A model generated the notes under the pieces. The model saw only the letters and a program-made list of their open reading frames with translations, was not told the DNA's origin and made no database searches. A program made the translations under genes and the position numbers. Of a stretch of DNA of 64,000 bases, positions 17,426 to 26,123 are shown one piece after another (position 1 is the stretch's first letter; every line of letters starts with the position of its first letter). The DNA comes from Streptomyces meridianus (GTDB lineage Bacteria; Actinomycetota; Actinomycetes; Streptomycetales; Streptomycetaceae): positions 237,745-301,744 of the forward strand of contig NZ_JAMQGM010000001.1 in NCBI RefSeq assembly GCF_023703325.1. The letters run 5' to 3'.

Positions 17426-17459
17426 GAAGGGCCGGGATCCATCGGGATCCCGGCCCTTC
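17426..17459 (+). terminator. Strong hairpin terminator after the thioester protein
   Basis: The 15-bp perfect arms gaagggccgggatcc (17426-17440) and complement (17445-17459) surround a 4-base loop, 56 bases after the stop at 17370 and before ettA. Confidence 0.8.
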
Positions 17460-17613
17460 GCGCATGCCCCGGAGGCGGCCGCCGCACGGCCCGCGGCGGG
17501 CCGGGCCACCGGCGGGTTTCCGCCGGGCGCAGGGCGTACGGCAAGATGGGTGTATCTGCCCTCCCGCGGGCGGAGCCGCACATTGGCCCTTCACGACTGC
17601 CGGACGGTTTCTC

Positions 17614-19278
17614 TTGGCTGAGTTCATCTACACCATGCGCAAGGCCCGCAAGGCCCACGGCGACAAGGTGATCCTCGACGACGTCACGCTGAGCTTCCTG
17701 CCCGGCGCGAAGATCGGTGTCGTCGGTCCGAACGGCGCCGGAAAGTCGACTGTCCTGAAGATCATGGCCGGGCTGGAGCAGCCCTCCAACGGGGACGCCT
17801 TCCTCTCCCCGGGCTACACGGTCGGCATGCTCCTGCAGGAGCCGCCGCTGGACGAGTCGAAGACCGTTCTCGAGAACGTCCAGGACGGCGCGGCCGACAC
17901 CATGGCCAAGCTCAAGCGCTTCAACGAGGTCGCCGAGCTGATGGCGACCGACTACTCGGACGCGCTGCTCGAGGAGATGGGCAAGCTCCAGGAGGATCTG
18001 GACCACGCCAACGCCTGGGACCTCGACACCCAGCTCGAACAGGCCATGGACGCTCTCGGCTGCCCCCCCGGCGACTGGCCGGTCACCAACCTCTCCGGTG
18101 GTGAGCGCCGCCGCGTCGCGCTCTGCAAGCTGCTGCTCGAAGCCCCCGACCTGCTGCTCCTCGACGAGCCCACCAACCACCTGGACGCCGAGTCCGTGCA
18201 GTGGCTGGAGCAGCACCTCGCCAAGTACACCGGCACCGTCGTCGCCGTCACCCACGACAGGTACTTCCTCGACAACGTCGCCGAGTGGATCCTCGAGCTC
18301 GACCGCGGCCGTGCCCACCCCTACGAGGGCAACTACTCCACGTACCTCGACAAGAAGGCCACCCGCCTCAAGGTCGAGGGCCAGAAGGACGCCAAGCGCG
18401 CCAAGCGCCTCAAGGAAGAACTGGAGTGGGTCCGCTCCAACGCCAAGGGCCGCCAGGCCAAGTCCAAGTCCCGTCTGACCCGTTACGAGGAGATGGCGGC
18501 CGAGGCGGAGAAGACCCGGAAGCTGGACTTCGAGGAGATCCAGATCCCGCCGGGCCCGCGCCTGGGCAACGTCGTCGTCGAGGTGGAGAACCTCAACAAG
18601 GCGTTCGGCGACAAGGTCCTGATCGACGACCTGTCGTTCACCCTGCCGCGCAACGGCATCGTCGGCGTCATCGGCCCCAACGGTGCCGGCAAGACGACCC
18701 TGTTCAAGATGATCCAGGGCTTCGAGGCCCCGGACTCCGGCAAGATCAAGGTCGGCGAGACCGTCAAGATCTCCTACGTCGACCAGGGCCGCTCCAACAT
18801 CGACCCGAAGAAGACGCTGTGGGCCGTCGTCTCCGACGAGCTGGACTACATCAACGTCGGCCAGGTCGAGATGCCGTCCCGCGCCTACGTCTCGGCGTTC
18901 GGCTTCAAGGGCCCGGACCAGCAGAAGCCGGCCGGCGTCCTGTCCGGCGGTGAGCGCAACCGCCTCAACCTGGCGCTCACCCTCAAGCAGGGTGGCAACC
19001 TGCTGCTTCTCGACGAGCCGACCAACGACCTCGACGTCGAGACGCTGTCCTCGCTCGAGAACGCGCTGCTGGAGTTCCCCGGCTGCGCCGTGGTCGTCTC
19101 CCACGACCGCTGGTTCCTCGACCGCGTCGCCACCCACATCCTCGCCTACGAGGGCGAGTCCAAGTGGTTCTGGTTCGAGGGCAACTTCGAGTCCTACGAG
19201 AAGAACAAGATCGAGCGGCTCGGCCCCGACGCCGCCCGCCCGCACCGTGCCACCTACAAGAAGCTGACGCGGGGCTGA
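17614..19278 (+). CDS. ettA: EttA-type ABC-F ATPase (energy-dependent translational throttle)
   Basis: 554 residues from a TTG at 17614 (MAEFIYTMRKARKAHGDK, matching the usual N-terminus); no upstream ATG gives this. It has two ABC cassettes without membrane segments. The first has a P-loop GPNGAGKS (38-45), signature LSGGERRR and Walker B LLLLDEPTNHLD. The linker helices are rich in Lys/Arg. The second cassette has GPNGAGKTT, LSGGERNR and LLLLDEPTNDLD. EttA enters the ribosomal E site and gates the first peptide bond according to ADP/ATP level. The length is that of EttA proper rather than of antibiotic-resistance ABC-F proteins. A thioesterase gene starts two bases after the stop, so they form an operon. 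Confidence 0.95.
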   Translation: MAEFIYTMRKARKAHGDKVILDDVTLSFLPGAKIGVVGPNGAGKSTVLKIMAGLEQPSNGDAFLSPGYTVGMLLQEPPLDESKTVLENVQDGAADTMAKLKRFNEVAELMATDYSDALLEEMGKLQEDLDHANAWDLDTQLEQAMDALGCPPGDWPVTNLSGGERRRVALCKLLLEAPDLLLLDEPTNHLDAESVQWLEQHLAKYTGTVVAVTHDRYFLDNVAEWILELDRGRAHPYEGNYSTYLDKKATRLKVEGQKDAKRAKRLKEELEWVRSNAKGRQAKSKSRLTRYEEMAAEAEKTRKLDFEEIQIPPGPRLGNVVVEVENLNKAFGDKVLIDDLSFTLPRNGIVGVIGPNGAGKTTLFKMIQGFEAPDSGKIKVGETVKISYVDQGRSNIDPKKTLWAVVSDELDYINVGQVEMPSRAYVSAFGFKGPDQQKPAGVLSGGERNRLNLALTLKQGGNLLLLDEPTNDLDVETLSSLENALLEFPGCAVVVSHDRWFLDRVATHILAYEGESKWFWFEGNFESYEKNKIERLGPDAARPHRATYKKLTRG

Positions 19279-19280
19279 GC

Positions 19281-19721
19281 GTGCGCCACGTCTACTCCTG
19301 TCCCCTGCGCTGGTCGGACATGGACGCCTTCGGGCACGTGAACAATGTGGTCTTCCTCCGCTACCTGGAGGAGGCCCGCATCGACTTCATGTTCCGGCTG
19401 GCGCCGGGGGAGGGCAGCACGTCCTTCACCGGCGGGTCCGTCGTGGCCCGCCACGAGATCGACTATCTGCGCCCGCTGGTCCACCGGCACGAGCCGGTGA
19501 CCGTCGAGACCTGGGTGACCAGGATCAACGCGGCATCGCTCACCGTCGCCTACGAGGTCAAGGACACCGAGCAGGTGTACGTCCGGGCGAGCACCGTCGT
19601 GGTCCCGTTCAACCTCGCCGAGGGCCGGCCGCGCAGGATCACGGCCGAGGAGCGCTCGTTCCTCGAGGCATACACCGACGGAGCGGACGACGCCGACAGC
19701 CCGGAGGGCGTGGCCGCATGA
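19281..19721 (+). CDS. Hotdog-fold acyl-CoA thioesterase (YbgC-like)
   Basis: 146 residues from a GTG at 19281, two bases after ettA. The hotdog signature is at the N-terminus: LRWSDMDAFGHVNNVVFLRYLEEAR, with the catalytic Asp (16) and the HVNN helix. HEIDYLRPL and the strand ASTVVVPFNL follow. It should hydrolyse acyl-CoA thioesters in the cytoplasm. The stop overlaps the next start (ATGA), so translation is coupled to the following hypothetical gene. The ettA-thioesterase-hypothetical order suggests co-expression; a functional link is not evident. Confidence 0.9.
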   Translation: MRHVYSCPLRWSDMDAFGHVNNVVFLRYLEEARIDFMFRLAPGEGSTSFTGGSVVARHEIDYLRPLVHRHEPVTVETWVTRINAASLTVAYEVKDTEQVYVRASTVVVPFNLAEGRPRRITAEERSFLEAYTDGADDADSPEGVAA

Positions 19722-20485
19722 CGGCGCTGCGCCTCGCCGACGCGGGGGAGGCGGCCGATCTCGCCGCCTTCCTCGCCCGGTTGATCCACTACGACCGTCG
19801 CGCCGCCGTTCGGATCCAGGCCGGCGGCGGGGTGCTCGCCGTGTTCGGGCAGCCGGCCGCCTTCGAGGTGCTGGCCGTACGAACCGCCCGGCTCGCCGCG
19901 GAGCCCGACGGCCCGCAGGACGCGACGGTGTCGGCGGGCCGGCTCGCCGACGCGCTCGACGCAGCCGCGGGAGACACCGGTTGCCCGGCCGAGGGGGACG
20001 TCGCCGATCCGGGGCCCGGCCTCGCCGTCGAGGTCCCCGAATCCGTGACCGGCCCGGCGTGGGCCGGTCTGCTGCCGCCCCGGGGCGGCTGGCAGCGGCT
20101 CGACGGGATCCCCGGCACCACCGCGCTGCGCAGCGCCGTCGCCGCGGCGGTTTCCGAGTTCCGCGAGCGCACCGAGAACGTCCCGGAGGAACGCAGAACG
20201 CGAGCCGAACTGGACGTCATCGGCCGGGACATCTGGTCCCGGACCCTCGGCGGAAGTGAACTGCCGCTGCGGGCCGTCCATGCGGCGCACGCCCTGGGGT
20301 TCCTCCGGCCCGTGCGGCAGGAGGCGCCGGCCGGCCGCTCCGGGGGCGGGGCGGCCGTACTGGAGGACGACGCGCCTCCCGTGCTCCTGGCCTCCGGTCC
20401 GTGGCTGCGCCTGCGCACCCCGTACGGCTCGGTGGCAGTGCGCCGGCCGGGCAGCGGTTCCGGCCTGACGGTCAGCCCGGTCTGA
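19718..20485 (+). CDS. Conserved hypothetical protein
   Basis: 255 residues, starting at the ATG that overlaps the thioesterase stop by four bases. I do not recognise a named domain. The N-terminal half is helical (MTALRLADAGEAADLAAFLARL) with VRIQAGGGVLAVFG, a central region contains WAGLLPPRGGWQRLDG, and a C-terminal beta-rich part ends WLRLRTPYGSVAVRRPG. No signal peptide or membrane helix is present. Gly/Ala/Asp-rich segments near 80-115 look like a flexible linker between two domains. It is translationally coupled to the thioesterase and therefore expressed with ettA. Confidence 0.8.
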   Translation: MTALRLADAGEAADLAAFLARLIHYDRRAAVRIQAGGGVLAVFGQPAAFEVLAVRTARLAAEPDGPQDATVSAGRLADALDAAAGDTGCPAEGDVADPGPGLAVEVPESVTGPAWAGLLPPRGGWQRLDGIPGTTALRSAVAAAVSEFRERTENVPEERRTRAELDVIGRDIWSRTLGGSELPLRAVHAAHALGFLRPVRQEAPAGRSGGGAAVLEDDAPPVLLASGPWLRLRTPYGSVAVRRPGSGSGLTVSPV

Positions 20486-20535
20486 CGTCGCCGGAGGCCG
20501 ACCCGGCCCGGGCGGGCACCTGCCGCTGCCCCGGC

Positions 20536-20940
20536 TCAGTCAGCGCTGTTGACCATGCTGGCGGCCGCATAGGTCAGATAGTCCCAGAGCTCCCTCTCGT
20601 GCTCCGGGCCCAGCTCCAGCTCGTCGACGGCGTCCCGCATGTGGCGCAGCCACGCGTCGTGGGCCGCCCGGTTCACGGTGAAGGGCGCGTGCCGCATGCG
20701 CAGCCGCGGGTGCCCCCGGTTGTCGCTGTAGGTGCGGGGACCGCCCCAGTACTGCATCAGGAACAGCACGAGCCGCTCCTCGGCCGGGCCCAGATCCTCT
20801 TCCGGGTACATCGGCCGCAGCAGCGGGTCCTCGGCAACCCCCTGGTAGAAGCGGTGCACCAGCTTGCGGAAGGTCGGCTCTCCGCCGACCTGCTCGTAGA
20901 ACGTCTGCTGCTGCAGTGCGCCGCGCCGAATCTCAGTCAC
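20536..20940 (-). CDS. glbO: Group II truncated hemoglobin
   Basis: 134 residues from a GTG at 20940. It has the 2-on-2 globin pattern: [33 protein letters not shown], then [15 protein letters not shown] and the proximal-His helix [11 protein letters not shown], with Trp and Tyr positions typical of the group II (GlbO) class. GlbO-type proteins bind O2/NO and are linked to redox or membrane respiration in actinobacteria. It is a single-gene unit between the convergent hypothetical gene and the end of the FHA gene. Confidence 0.93.
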   Translation of the reverse strand: MTEIRRGALQQQTFYEQVGGEPTFRKLVHRFYQGVAEDPLLRPMYPEEDLGPAEERLVLFLMQYWGGPRTYSDNRGHPRLRMRHAPFTVNRAAHDAWLRHMRDAVDELELGPEHERELWDYLTYAAASMVNSAD

Positions 20941-21034
20941 ACCCCCATGCTGCCAGACGGGCGACGGCGGCAGTCCCGGCAGCGGACACCGGGGCCCGCT
21001 CTCCGTCTGCGCGTACCGAGCGGGGCCCTGCCGT

Positions 21035-21060
21035 CGGGGGCGCCGGCGCGGGCGCCCCCG
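21035..21060 (-). terminator. Hairpin terminator at the end of the pknG-PP2C-FHA cluster
   Basis: The 10-bp perfect arms cgggggcgcc (21035-21044) and complement (21051-21060) enclose a 6-base loop, 12 bases beyond the stop of the FHA gene. Confidence 0.7.
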
Positions 21061-21072
21061 GGTGCCGGTGCC

Positions 21073-22230
21073 CTACCCGCGCCGGACGGTGATCGTGGTC
21101 CAGGCGCCGACGTGCACCCGGTCGCCGTCCCGCAGTGGGATCTCGACGAACGGCGGGACGGGTTCCTCCGCCAGGTTGAGCGTGGTCCCGTTCGTCGAGT
21201 CCTTGTCCATGACGGCCCAGGTGCCGTCCGGCCGGGCGACCAGGACCGCGTGCTGGTGCGAGACCCCCGGGTCCTCGGGTGGCAGCGACAGGTCGATGTC
21301 CGGCGACTCCCCGGTGCTGTTCCGGTGCCGGCCGATGCTGATCTGCTGCCCGGACAGCGGAAGCTGCTGCTCCGGGGAGGCGGCGGGCATGCTCAGCGCC
21401 GATGCCTCGGGTCCGCTGCGCCGCATCATCACGGTGAAGTACTCGGGGTCCGTCGAGATGACCGCGGTCCAGCTCCCTGACGGCGCGCCCTGCTCGGCCC
21501 CGCCCGGCGGCTGCTGCCCCTGCGGAGCCTGCGCCGTGAACCTGCCGTCCGCGCCGGGACCGCCCGGTACGGGCCCGGGCTGCGGCTGCTGCCCCGGCTG
21601 CCACTCGCCGCCCTGGCCGAACGGCGGCTGCGGGGGCCGGCCGGGCATCGGCGGCTGCTGGTACGGCGGCATGCCCGGGGGCTGCTGCGCGCCGCCGGGC
21701 GGTTGCGGCTGCTGCCCCGGCGGCGGTTGCGGGGGCTGCGGCGTTCCCGGGGGCTGCTGGTGGAGACCCTGGGGCGGAACCGGTTGCGGCGTGTACACCG
21801 GAGCCTCGGCGTCGCGCCGCGCAGGGTTCGGGTCGAACCCCGGCGCGGCGGACGGCGGTTGCTGCTGTTGCCGGAAACCCGGAGGCAGCAGCGGAACGCC
21901 GCCCGCGGGCGGCGGCGGCATGTAGCCGCCCGGCGCCTGCTGCGGCGCGAAGCCGTGGCGGCATTGACCGCAGAACGCCGCACCCGGCGCGCGAGGAGTC
22001 CCGCACTGCGGGCAGAACTCCCCGGTGGCCCCGGGGCCGGGGCCGTACGCGGGCGGCTGAGGCGGCTGCGGCGGCTGCGGATATCCGTAGCCGCCGGGCG
22101 CCCCCGGCGGTGGGCTGCCCTGCCCGCCGGGACTCATCCCTGCGGTGCCGGCGGCACCGGTGATGCGCAGTCCGCAGACGTCGCACCAGTCGCCCGAACC
22201 CAACTGGTGACCGTTCGGACAGGTCGACAT
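21073..22230 (-). CDS. FHA-domain protein with N-terminal zinc ribbon
   Basis: 385 residues from the ATG at 22230 (GGGGAG upstream). The N-terminus has two Cys-pair ribbons (CPNGHQ...CDVCG; then FCPQCGTPRAPG...FCGQC). A long Pro/Gln/Gly-rich linker spans about 90-235. The C-terminal FHA domain (about 285-385) has the phosphothreonine-binding residues GRHRNS, GVSHQHA and STNGT. FHA domains read phospho-Thr marks, so this protein is the likely target or reader of the PknG-like kinase encoded in the same leftward cluster, by analogy with GarA, though a GarA-type N-terminal TT phosphosite is not evident. A 215-base gap separates it from the PP2C gene, so it may have its own promoter as well. Confidence 0.92.
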   Translation of the reverse strand: MSTCPNGHQLGSGDWCDVCGLRITGAAGTAGMSPGGQGSPPPGAPGGYGYPQPPQPPQPPAYGPGPGATGEFCPQCGTPRAPGAAFCGQCRHGFAPQQAPGGYMPPPPAGGVPLLPPGFRQQQQPPSAAPGFDPNPARRDAEAPVYTPQPVPPQGLHQQPPGTPQPPQPPPGQQPQPPGGAQQPPGMPPYQQPPMPGRPPQPPFGQGGEWQPGQQPQPGPVPGGPGADGRFTAQAPQGQQPPGGAEQGAPSGSWTAVISTDPEYFTVMMRRSGPEASALSMPAASPEQQLPLSGQQISIGRHRNSTGESPDIDLSLPPEDPGVSHQHAVLVARPDGTWAVMDKDSTNGTTLNLAEEPVPPFVEIPLRDGDRVHVGAWTTITVRRG

Positions 22231-22445
22231 GTCGGTGCTCCCCTTTCACCCGGCCCTCGCGGACCGTCCGTCGTCATGTCTCGACGCGGACCGTTCTCGT
22301 GGAGCGCGTCTGGAGGGCCGCTTCGTCAGCTTGTGCGAGCCTCGTTCGACCTCGCACAGTACCGCTCCCCGGCACGACGCGGTCCGGCGCCGTCGCGGTT
22401 CCGCGGCGCCGCACACACGGCAGGACCGGGTCCCACCGCCCCCGG

Positions 22446-23660
22446 TCAGGCGCCGGGCCGTGCGGCCCCGGGCGGGACGACGAACGGCAACACCGCGACG
22501 GTCACGTTGTCGTGGCCGCCCGCGTCGAGGGCCAGCCCGACCAGGGCCCGGCAGCAGTGGAGCGGCCGGGTGCGGGCGTCGGCGGGCACGGCGAGCGCCA
22601 ACTCGGCTGCGGACTCCGTGTAGTTCCACAGACCGTCGGTGCACACCACGAGCACCCCGGGCCCGTCCGGCTCGTACGAGGCCGTGTGCGGCTCGAGTTC
22701 GTACGCGTCGGCACCGAGCCACCCGGTGATGGCGTGCGCCCGCGGGTCCGCGTACGCCTGGTCCCGCGGCATCAGTCCGGCAGCCACCATCCGGGCGGCC
22801 CAGGAGTCGTCCTCGGTCAGCCGGGCGGGCGGTGCGGTGCGGTCGTCCGGCACCCAGTAGGCCCGGCTGTCGCCGACCCAGCCGACGGTGAGGATGCCGG
22901 AGGCGATCACGGTGGCCACGACGGTGCACGCCGGGGCGTTGCCCGAGCGCGACGGTTCGGTTCCCTCCCCGGCCGGCTCGTCGGCGAGTGCCGTCACCGC
23001 GGTGCCCGCCCGCAGGATCGCCTCGTGCACCGCCCGCTGCGGATGGACACCGGCCGGCAGCGCCTCGCGCAGCGCCTCGCCGGCGGTGCGCGAGGCGGTC
23101 GCGGACGCCTCGTCGGGGCGGGTCGCCGAGGAGACCCCGTCACAGACGATCGCGACGACCGCCGGTGTCCCGTCCGGCAGTTCCGCCACCGACACGTCGA
23201 ACGCGTCCTCGTTGCGGTGGTGGCGCAGCCCGCGGTCGCTCACCGCGGCGGCGCCGTCGACCTCGCGCTCCATGTGGTCGCGCTCGCGCGGCTGGGCGTG
23301 CCCGCAGTTCTCGCAGCAACCGTCCGCGCCGACCGTCCCGGTGCGGCACGCCACACACAGCGCCACGTCGGCGATGTCCCCGCCGCCGGAAGGGTCGGGC
23401 GGTGCGTCCGAGACGCTCGGGACTCCGAACGGGCCGGCGACCCGGGGGTCGGGGGTGCCGGGGTCCGGGCAGGCGGTCGCGCCCGGCAGAGGATCCCGTC
23501 CGGCGTCCGGCGCACCGGACCGGGCAGTCTGCTCCCCGGGGCCGGACGGTGTCTCGGCGGGGACGGTCACGGGCGCACCGCACGCCTCGCAGAAGAGGTC
23601 CCCCGCCTCCAGTGGCTCGTCGCACCTCGGACAGGCGGACGGTCGGGGCTGTTGCGGCAT
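22446..23660 (-). CDS. PP2C-family Ser/Thr phosphatase with zinc-ribbon N-terminus
   Basis: 404 residues. CPRCDEPLEAGDLFCEACG (9-27) is a zinc ribbon; a second CxxC pair is near 97-114 (CVACRTG...CCENCG). The phosphatase domain shows the metal-binding motifs in order: RHHRNEDAF, VCDGVSSAT, VCTDGLWN and GGHDNVT, so all acidic metal ligands are present. There are no membrane segments. The ATG at 23660 lies three bases after the pknG stop, so the genes are co-transcribed and probably coupled. The natural role is to remove phosphates placed by the kinase, resetting the FHA-dependent signal. Confidence 0.95.
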   Translation of the reverse strand: MPQQPRPSACPRCDEPLEAGDLFCEACGAPVTVPAETPSGPGEQTARSGAPDAGRDPLPGATACPDPGTPDPRVAGPFGVPSVSDAPPDPSGGGDIADVALCVACRTGTVGADGCCENCGHAQPRERDHMEREVDGAAAVSDRGLRHHRNEDAFDVSVAELPDGTPAVVAIVCDGVSSATRPDEASATASRTAGEALREALPAGVHPQRAVHEAILRAGTAVTALADEPAGEGTEPSRSGNAPACTVVATVIASGILTVGWVGDSRAYWVPDDRTAPPARLTEDDSWAARMVAAGLMPRDQAYADPRAHAITGWLGADAYELEPHTASYEPDGPGVLVVCTDGLWNYTESAAELALAVPADARTRPLHCCRALVGLALDAGGHDNVTVAVLPFVVPPGAARPGA

Positions 23661-23663
23661 CTT

Positions 23664-26123
23664 TCACATCCACGTTCTGGGGCGGCAGCGGTTGGCCCGC
23701 TCCACCAGGTCGATCCTCTCCTCGCCGCGCTGCGCAAGCCGGGCGAGTGCCCGGTACGAGCGCTCCAGGCCGAGGCGCAGGCCCCGCTCGTCCGGACGAC
23801 TGCCGAGCAGCGAGGCTCCCACGCCCGGCCGGTTCCCGTCCCCGGCGCCGGATATGCCGTGCACGGCCCGGCGGGCTTCCCCGGTCTGCACACCGGCCAG
23901 CGCGGCGCTCAGGACCTCGACGGTCAGCTGCTCCCGGCGCACCGCGTCCAGCCCGAGATCCCGCAGCCGCTCCACCTGCCAGGCGGCGGCGACGAGGTCG
24001 TCGGGTCCGGCGGGAGCCCCGCCGTCACCTGTCAGCCGGGCCCGGACGGTGGCCATCCGGGCCGCCGTCGAGTGCACCGACGCCTCGGGGACGGACTCCA
24101 GCGCGAGCACCGCACCCGTCCGGTCCCCGACGGCCAGCCGGACCCGGGCGAGACCGAACGCGGCGCTCACGAAACCGGGATCAGTGGTCCACACCGAACG
24201 GTAGTACTCGGCGGCGTTGTCCGCCTGCCCCAGCAGTTCGGCGCACACGGCCAGGGCCAGCTTCGGCGCCGTCTCGCCGGGAAACGCGTCGTAAACGGCG
24301 TCGAACGCCCACGCCGCGCCTTCCGCGTCGCCGGCCGCGAGTGCGACGACGCCCCGGTACCAGACCACCCGCCAGTCACCGTCGTTCGTGGCCTCGGCGG
24401 CCTTCAGCGCCCCGGCCGCGGCCTGCGGGTCGCCGGTCTCCAGCAGGGCACGCGCCTCCCGCAGCCGGCGTTCGGCGGAGTCGGCGGGAGCCGATGCCAG
24501 AGCCGTGAGCATGCCCCGCGGGGCCGGCGCAGCGAGCCCGGCGAGAAAGCCGGCGCACGGATCGTCCGGGTCGGGGTGCGGCACCGGCAGGGCGAGGGCG
24601 GTCGCGGCCACCGGGGCCAGGGCGGCCCGGACGGGACCGGCGTCCGGCCGCCACCCGGCGGGGCCGGGGAAGGGGTCGGCCGCCGGACAGCCGAGTTCGG
24701 GCCCGAAGAGGGCGGACAGCGCAGGCCGCGGCTGCCCGGTGCGCAGGGCCACCACTTCGCGCAGCACCCCGGTCAGCTGCTCGGCCATCTCTCCGGCGGA
24801 GGCGAAGCGTCGGGTGGGGTCGGGGTCGGTGGCACGCACCAGGAACCGGTAGAGGGACTCGTACTCGTTGAAGACGTCGATGTGCTCCGGTGGCGGCAGG
24901 CTGTCCGCGTAGACGGTCGTGAACCCCTGGAAGTCGAACACGAGGACCGCGATGGTGCGGGCCACGGTGTAGAGGTCCGAGGCCACCGAGGGCCCGAGGA
25001 CGGCGACTTCGGGCGCCTGGTAGCCGGCCGTGCCGTGGACCGGGCCGCCGGTGTCGTCGATGCGCCGGACGGCACCCATGTCGATCAGTTTGAGCCGGTC
25101 CTGCTGCTGGATCGCGTTGTCCGGCTTGAAGTCGCAGTAGAGCAGGTTGCGACTGTGCAGATGTCCGAGGGCCTCCAGCGCCTCGAGGCCGTACGCGCAG
25201 GCCTGTTCCACCGGCAGCGGGGCGCGCCGGCCCCGGTCGGCCGTCGTCCGCTCGTTGGCGATCTCCCGGAGGGACCTGCCGCCGATGTACTCCATCACGA
25301 TGTAGCCGTCGAGGCTGCCGGTACGCGGGTCGGGGTGTTCCACGAAGTTGTGGATGCGGACGATGTTGGGATGCTCGATCTCGGCGAGGTGGCGCAACAC
25401 CGGGACGGCCACCGCCAGTGCGTCGTCGTCGGCGGTTCCCGGCAGGCCCTTGAGCACCACCCAGCGGTCGGAGACGGCGTGGTCCACGGCCAGATGGATC
25501 CAGCCCTGGCCGCCGTGCGCGAGGCAGCCCACGACCTCGTACTGCTCGTGGACCAGATCGCCGGCGTGCAGTTTCGGCACGAAGGAGTACGGGTGCCCGC
25601 ACCGGGTGCAGAATCCTTCGGTGCGGCCCGGACGGCCGCCCCGCGAACGCCCCACCCGCGCACCGCAGTCGGCGCGCCCGCAGAACCGCCGGTGCTCCGG
25701 GACACGAGGGTCGGCCGACACGGCCGTACGAGGATCGGCCTGCGGCACCTCGGGGACGGTGACCAGCCCCGCGCCCAGCCGGCCGCGGCCCGGGGCCCAG
25801 CCGGACGACGTCGCGGGGCGCACCCGAACGGACCGCACGGGGGACTCGCTGCGCGGCATCCTGCCCGGCACCGACCGGCGCGAGCCGAGGGTGCGGGAGG
25901 TCCCGACGAAGGAGCCGTCCGGCGGCAGGCGGGGGTCGGGAACGGTGCGTCCGCCGGCCCGTGGCGCGGCGGACGCGGTGACGCCGGTGGGCGCCGGGCC
26001 CAGGAAGCCGTCCGTGGAGAGGGCGCCACCGGGGACCGCAGGCGCGCAGTCGGCGCAGTCCGGGTCGTTGCCGGCGGTGGCGCGGGCGCCGTCGCAACCG
26101 GGCCGCCCGCAGGAGCTCGTCAT
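23664..26123 (-). CDS. pknG: PknG-like serine/threonine protein kinase
   Basis: 819 residues from the ATG at 26123, overlapping the upstream stop (ATGA). The N-terminal 140 residues are disordered. A rubredoxin-like ribbon follows (FCGRADCGARVG...EGFCTRCGHPYSF, 147-181), the hallmark of PknG. In the kinase domain the Gly loop is near 202-208, the Lys is in VVLKGL (225), the catalytic loop is YCDFKPDN (D331, K333, N336), DMG (348) stands in place of DFG, and YQAPE is at 368-372. A C-terminal TPR domain runs from about 590 to 800. It is soluble. M. tuberculosis PknG controls glutamate metabolism through GarA and receives input from GlnH/GlnX; all equivalents are encoded here. An open frame continues upstream in the same phase but belongs to other genes' shadows. 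Confidence 0.94.
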   Translation of the reverse strand: MTSSCGRPGCDGARATAGNDPDCADCAPAVPGGALSTDGFLGPAPTGVTASAAPRAGGRTVPDPRLPPDGSFVGTSRTLGSRRSVPGRMPRSESPVRSVRVRPATSSGWAPGRGRLGAGLVTVPEVPQADPRTAVSADPRVPEHRRFCGRADCGARVGRSRGGRPGRTEGFCTRCGHPYSFVPKLHAGDLVHEQYEVVGCLAHGGQGWIHLAVDHAVSDRWVVLKGLPGTADDDALAVAVPVLRHLAEIEHPNIVRIHNFVEHPDPRTGSLDGYIVMEYIGGRSLREIANERTTADRGRRAPLPVEQACAYGLEALEALGHLHSRNLLYCDFKPDNAIQQQDRLKLIDMGAVRRIDDTGGPVHGTAGYQAPEVAVLGPSVASDLYTVARTIAVLVFDFQGFTTVYADSLPPPEHIDVFNEYESLYRFLVRATDPDPTRRFASAGEMAEQLTGVLREVVALRTGQPRPALSALFGPELGCPAADPFPGPAGWRPDAGPVRAALAPVAATALALPVPHPDPDDPCAGFLAGLAAPAPRGMLTALASAPADSAERRLREARALLETGDPQAAAGALKAAEATNDGDWRVVWYRGVVALAAGDAEGAAWAFDAVYDAFPGETAPKLALAVCAELLGQADNAAEYYRSVWTTDPGFVSAAFGLARVRLAVGDRTGAVLALESVPEASVHSTAARMATVRARLTGDGGAPAGPDDLVAAAWQVERLRDLGLDAVRREQLTVEVLSAALAGVQTGEARRAVHGISGAGDGNRPGVGASLLGSRPDERGLRLGLERSYRALARLAQRGEERIDLVERANRCRPRTWM

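Noticed and set aside
15925..19245. An uninterrupted minus-strand frame of 1106 codons opposite the thioester protein and ettA
   Set aside because: Its translation is a Leu/Val/Gly-rich low-complexity string; the plus strand encodes two well-recognised proteins. Long antisense frames are a by-product of very high GC.
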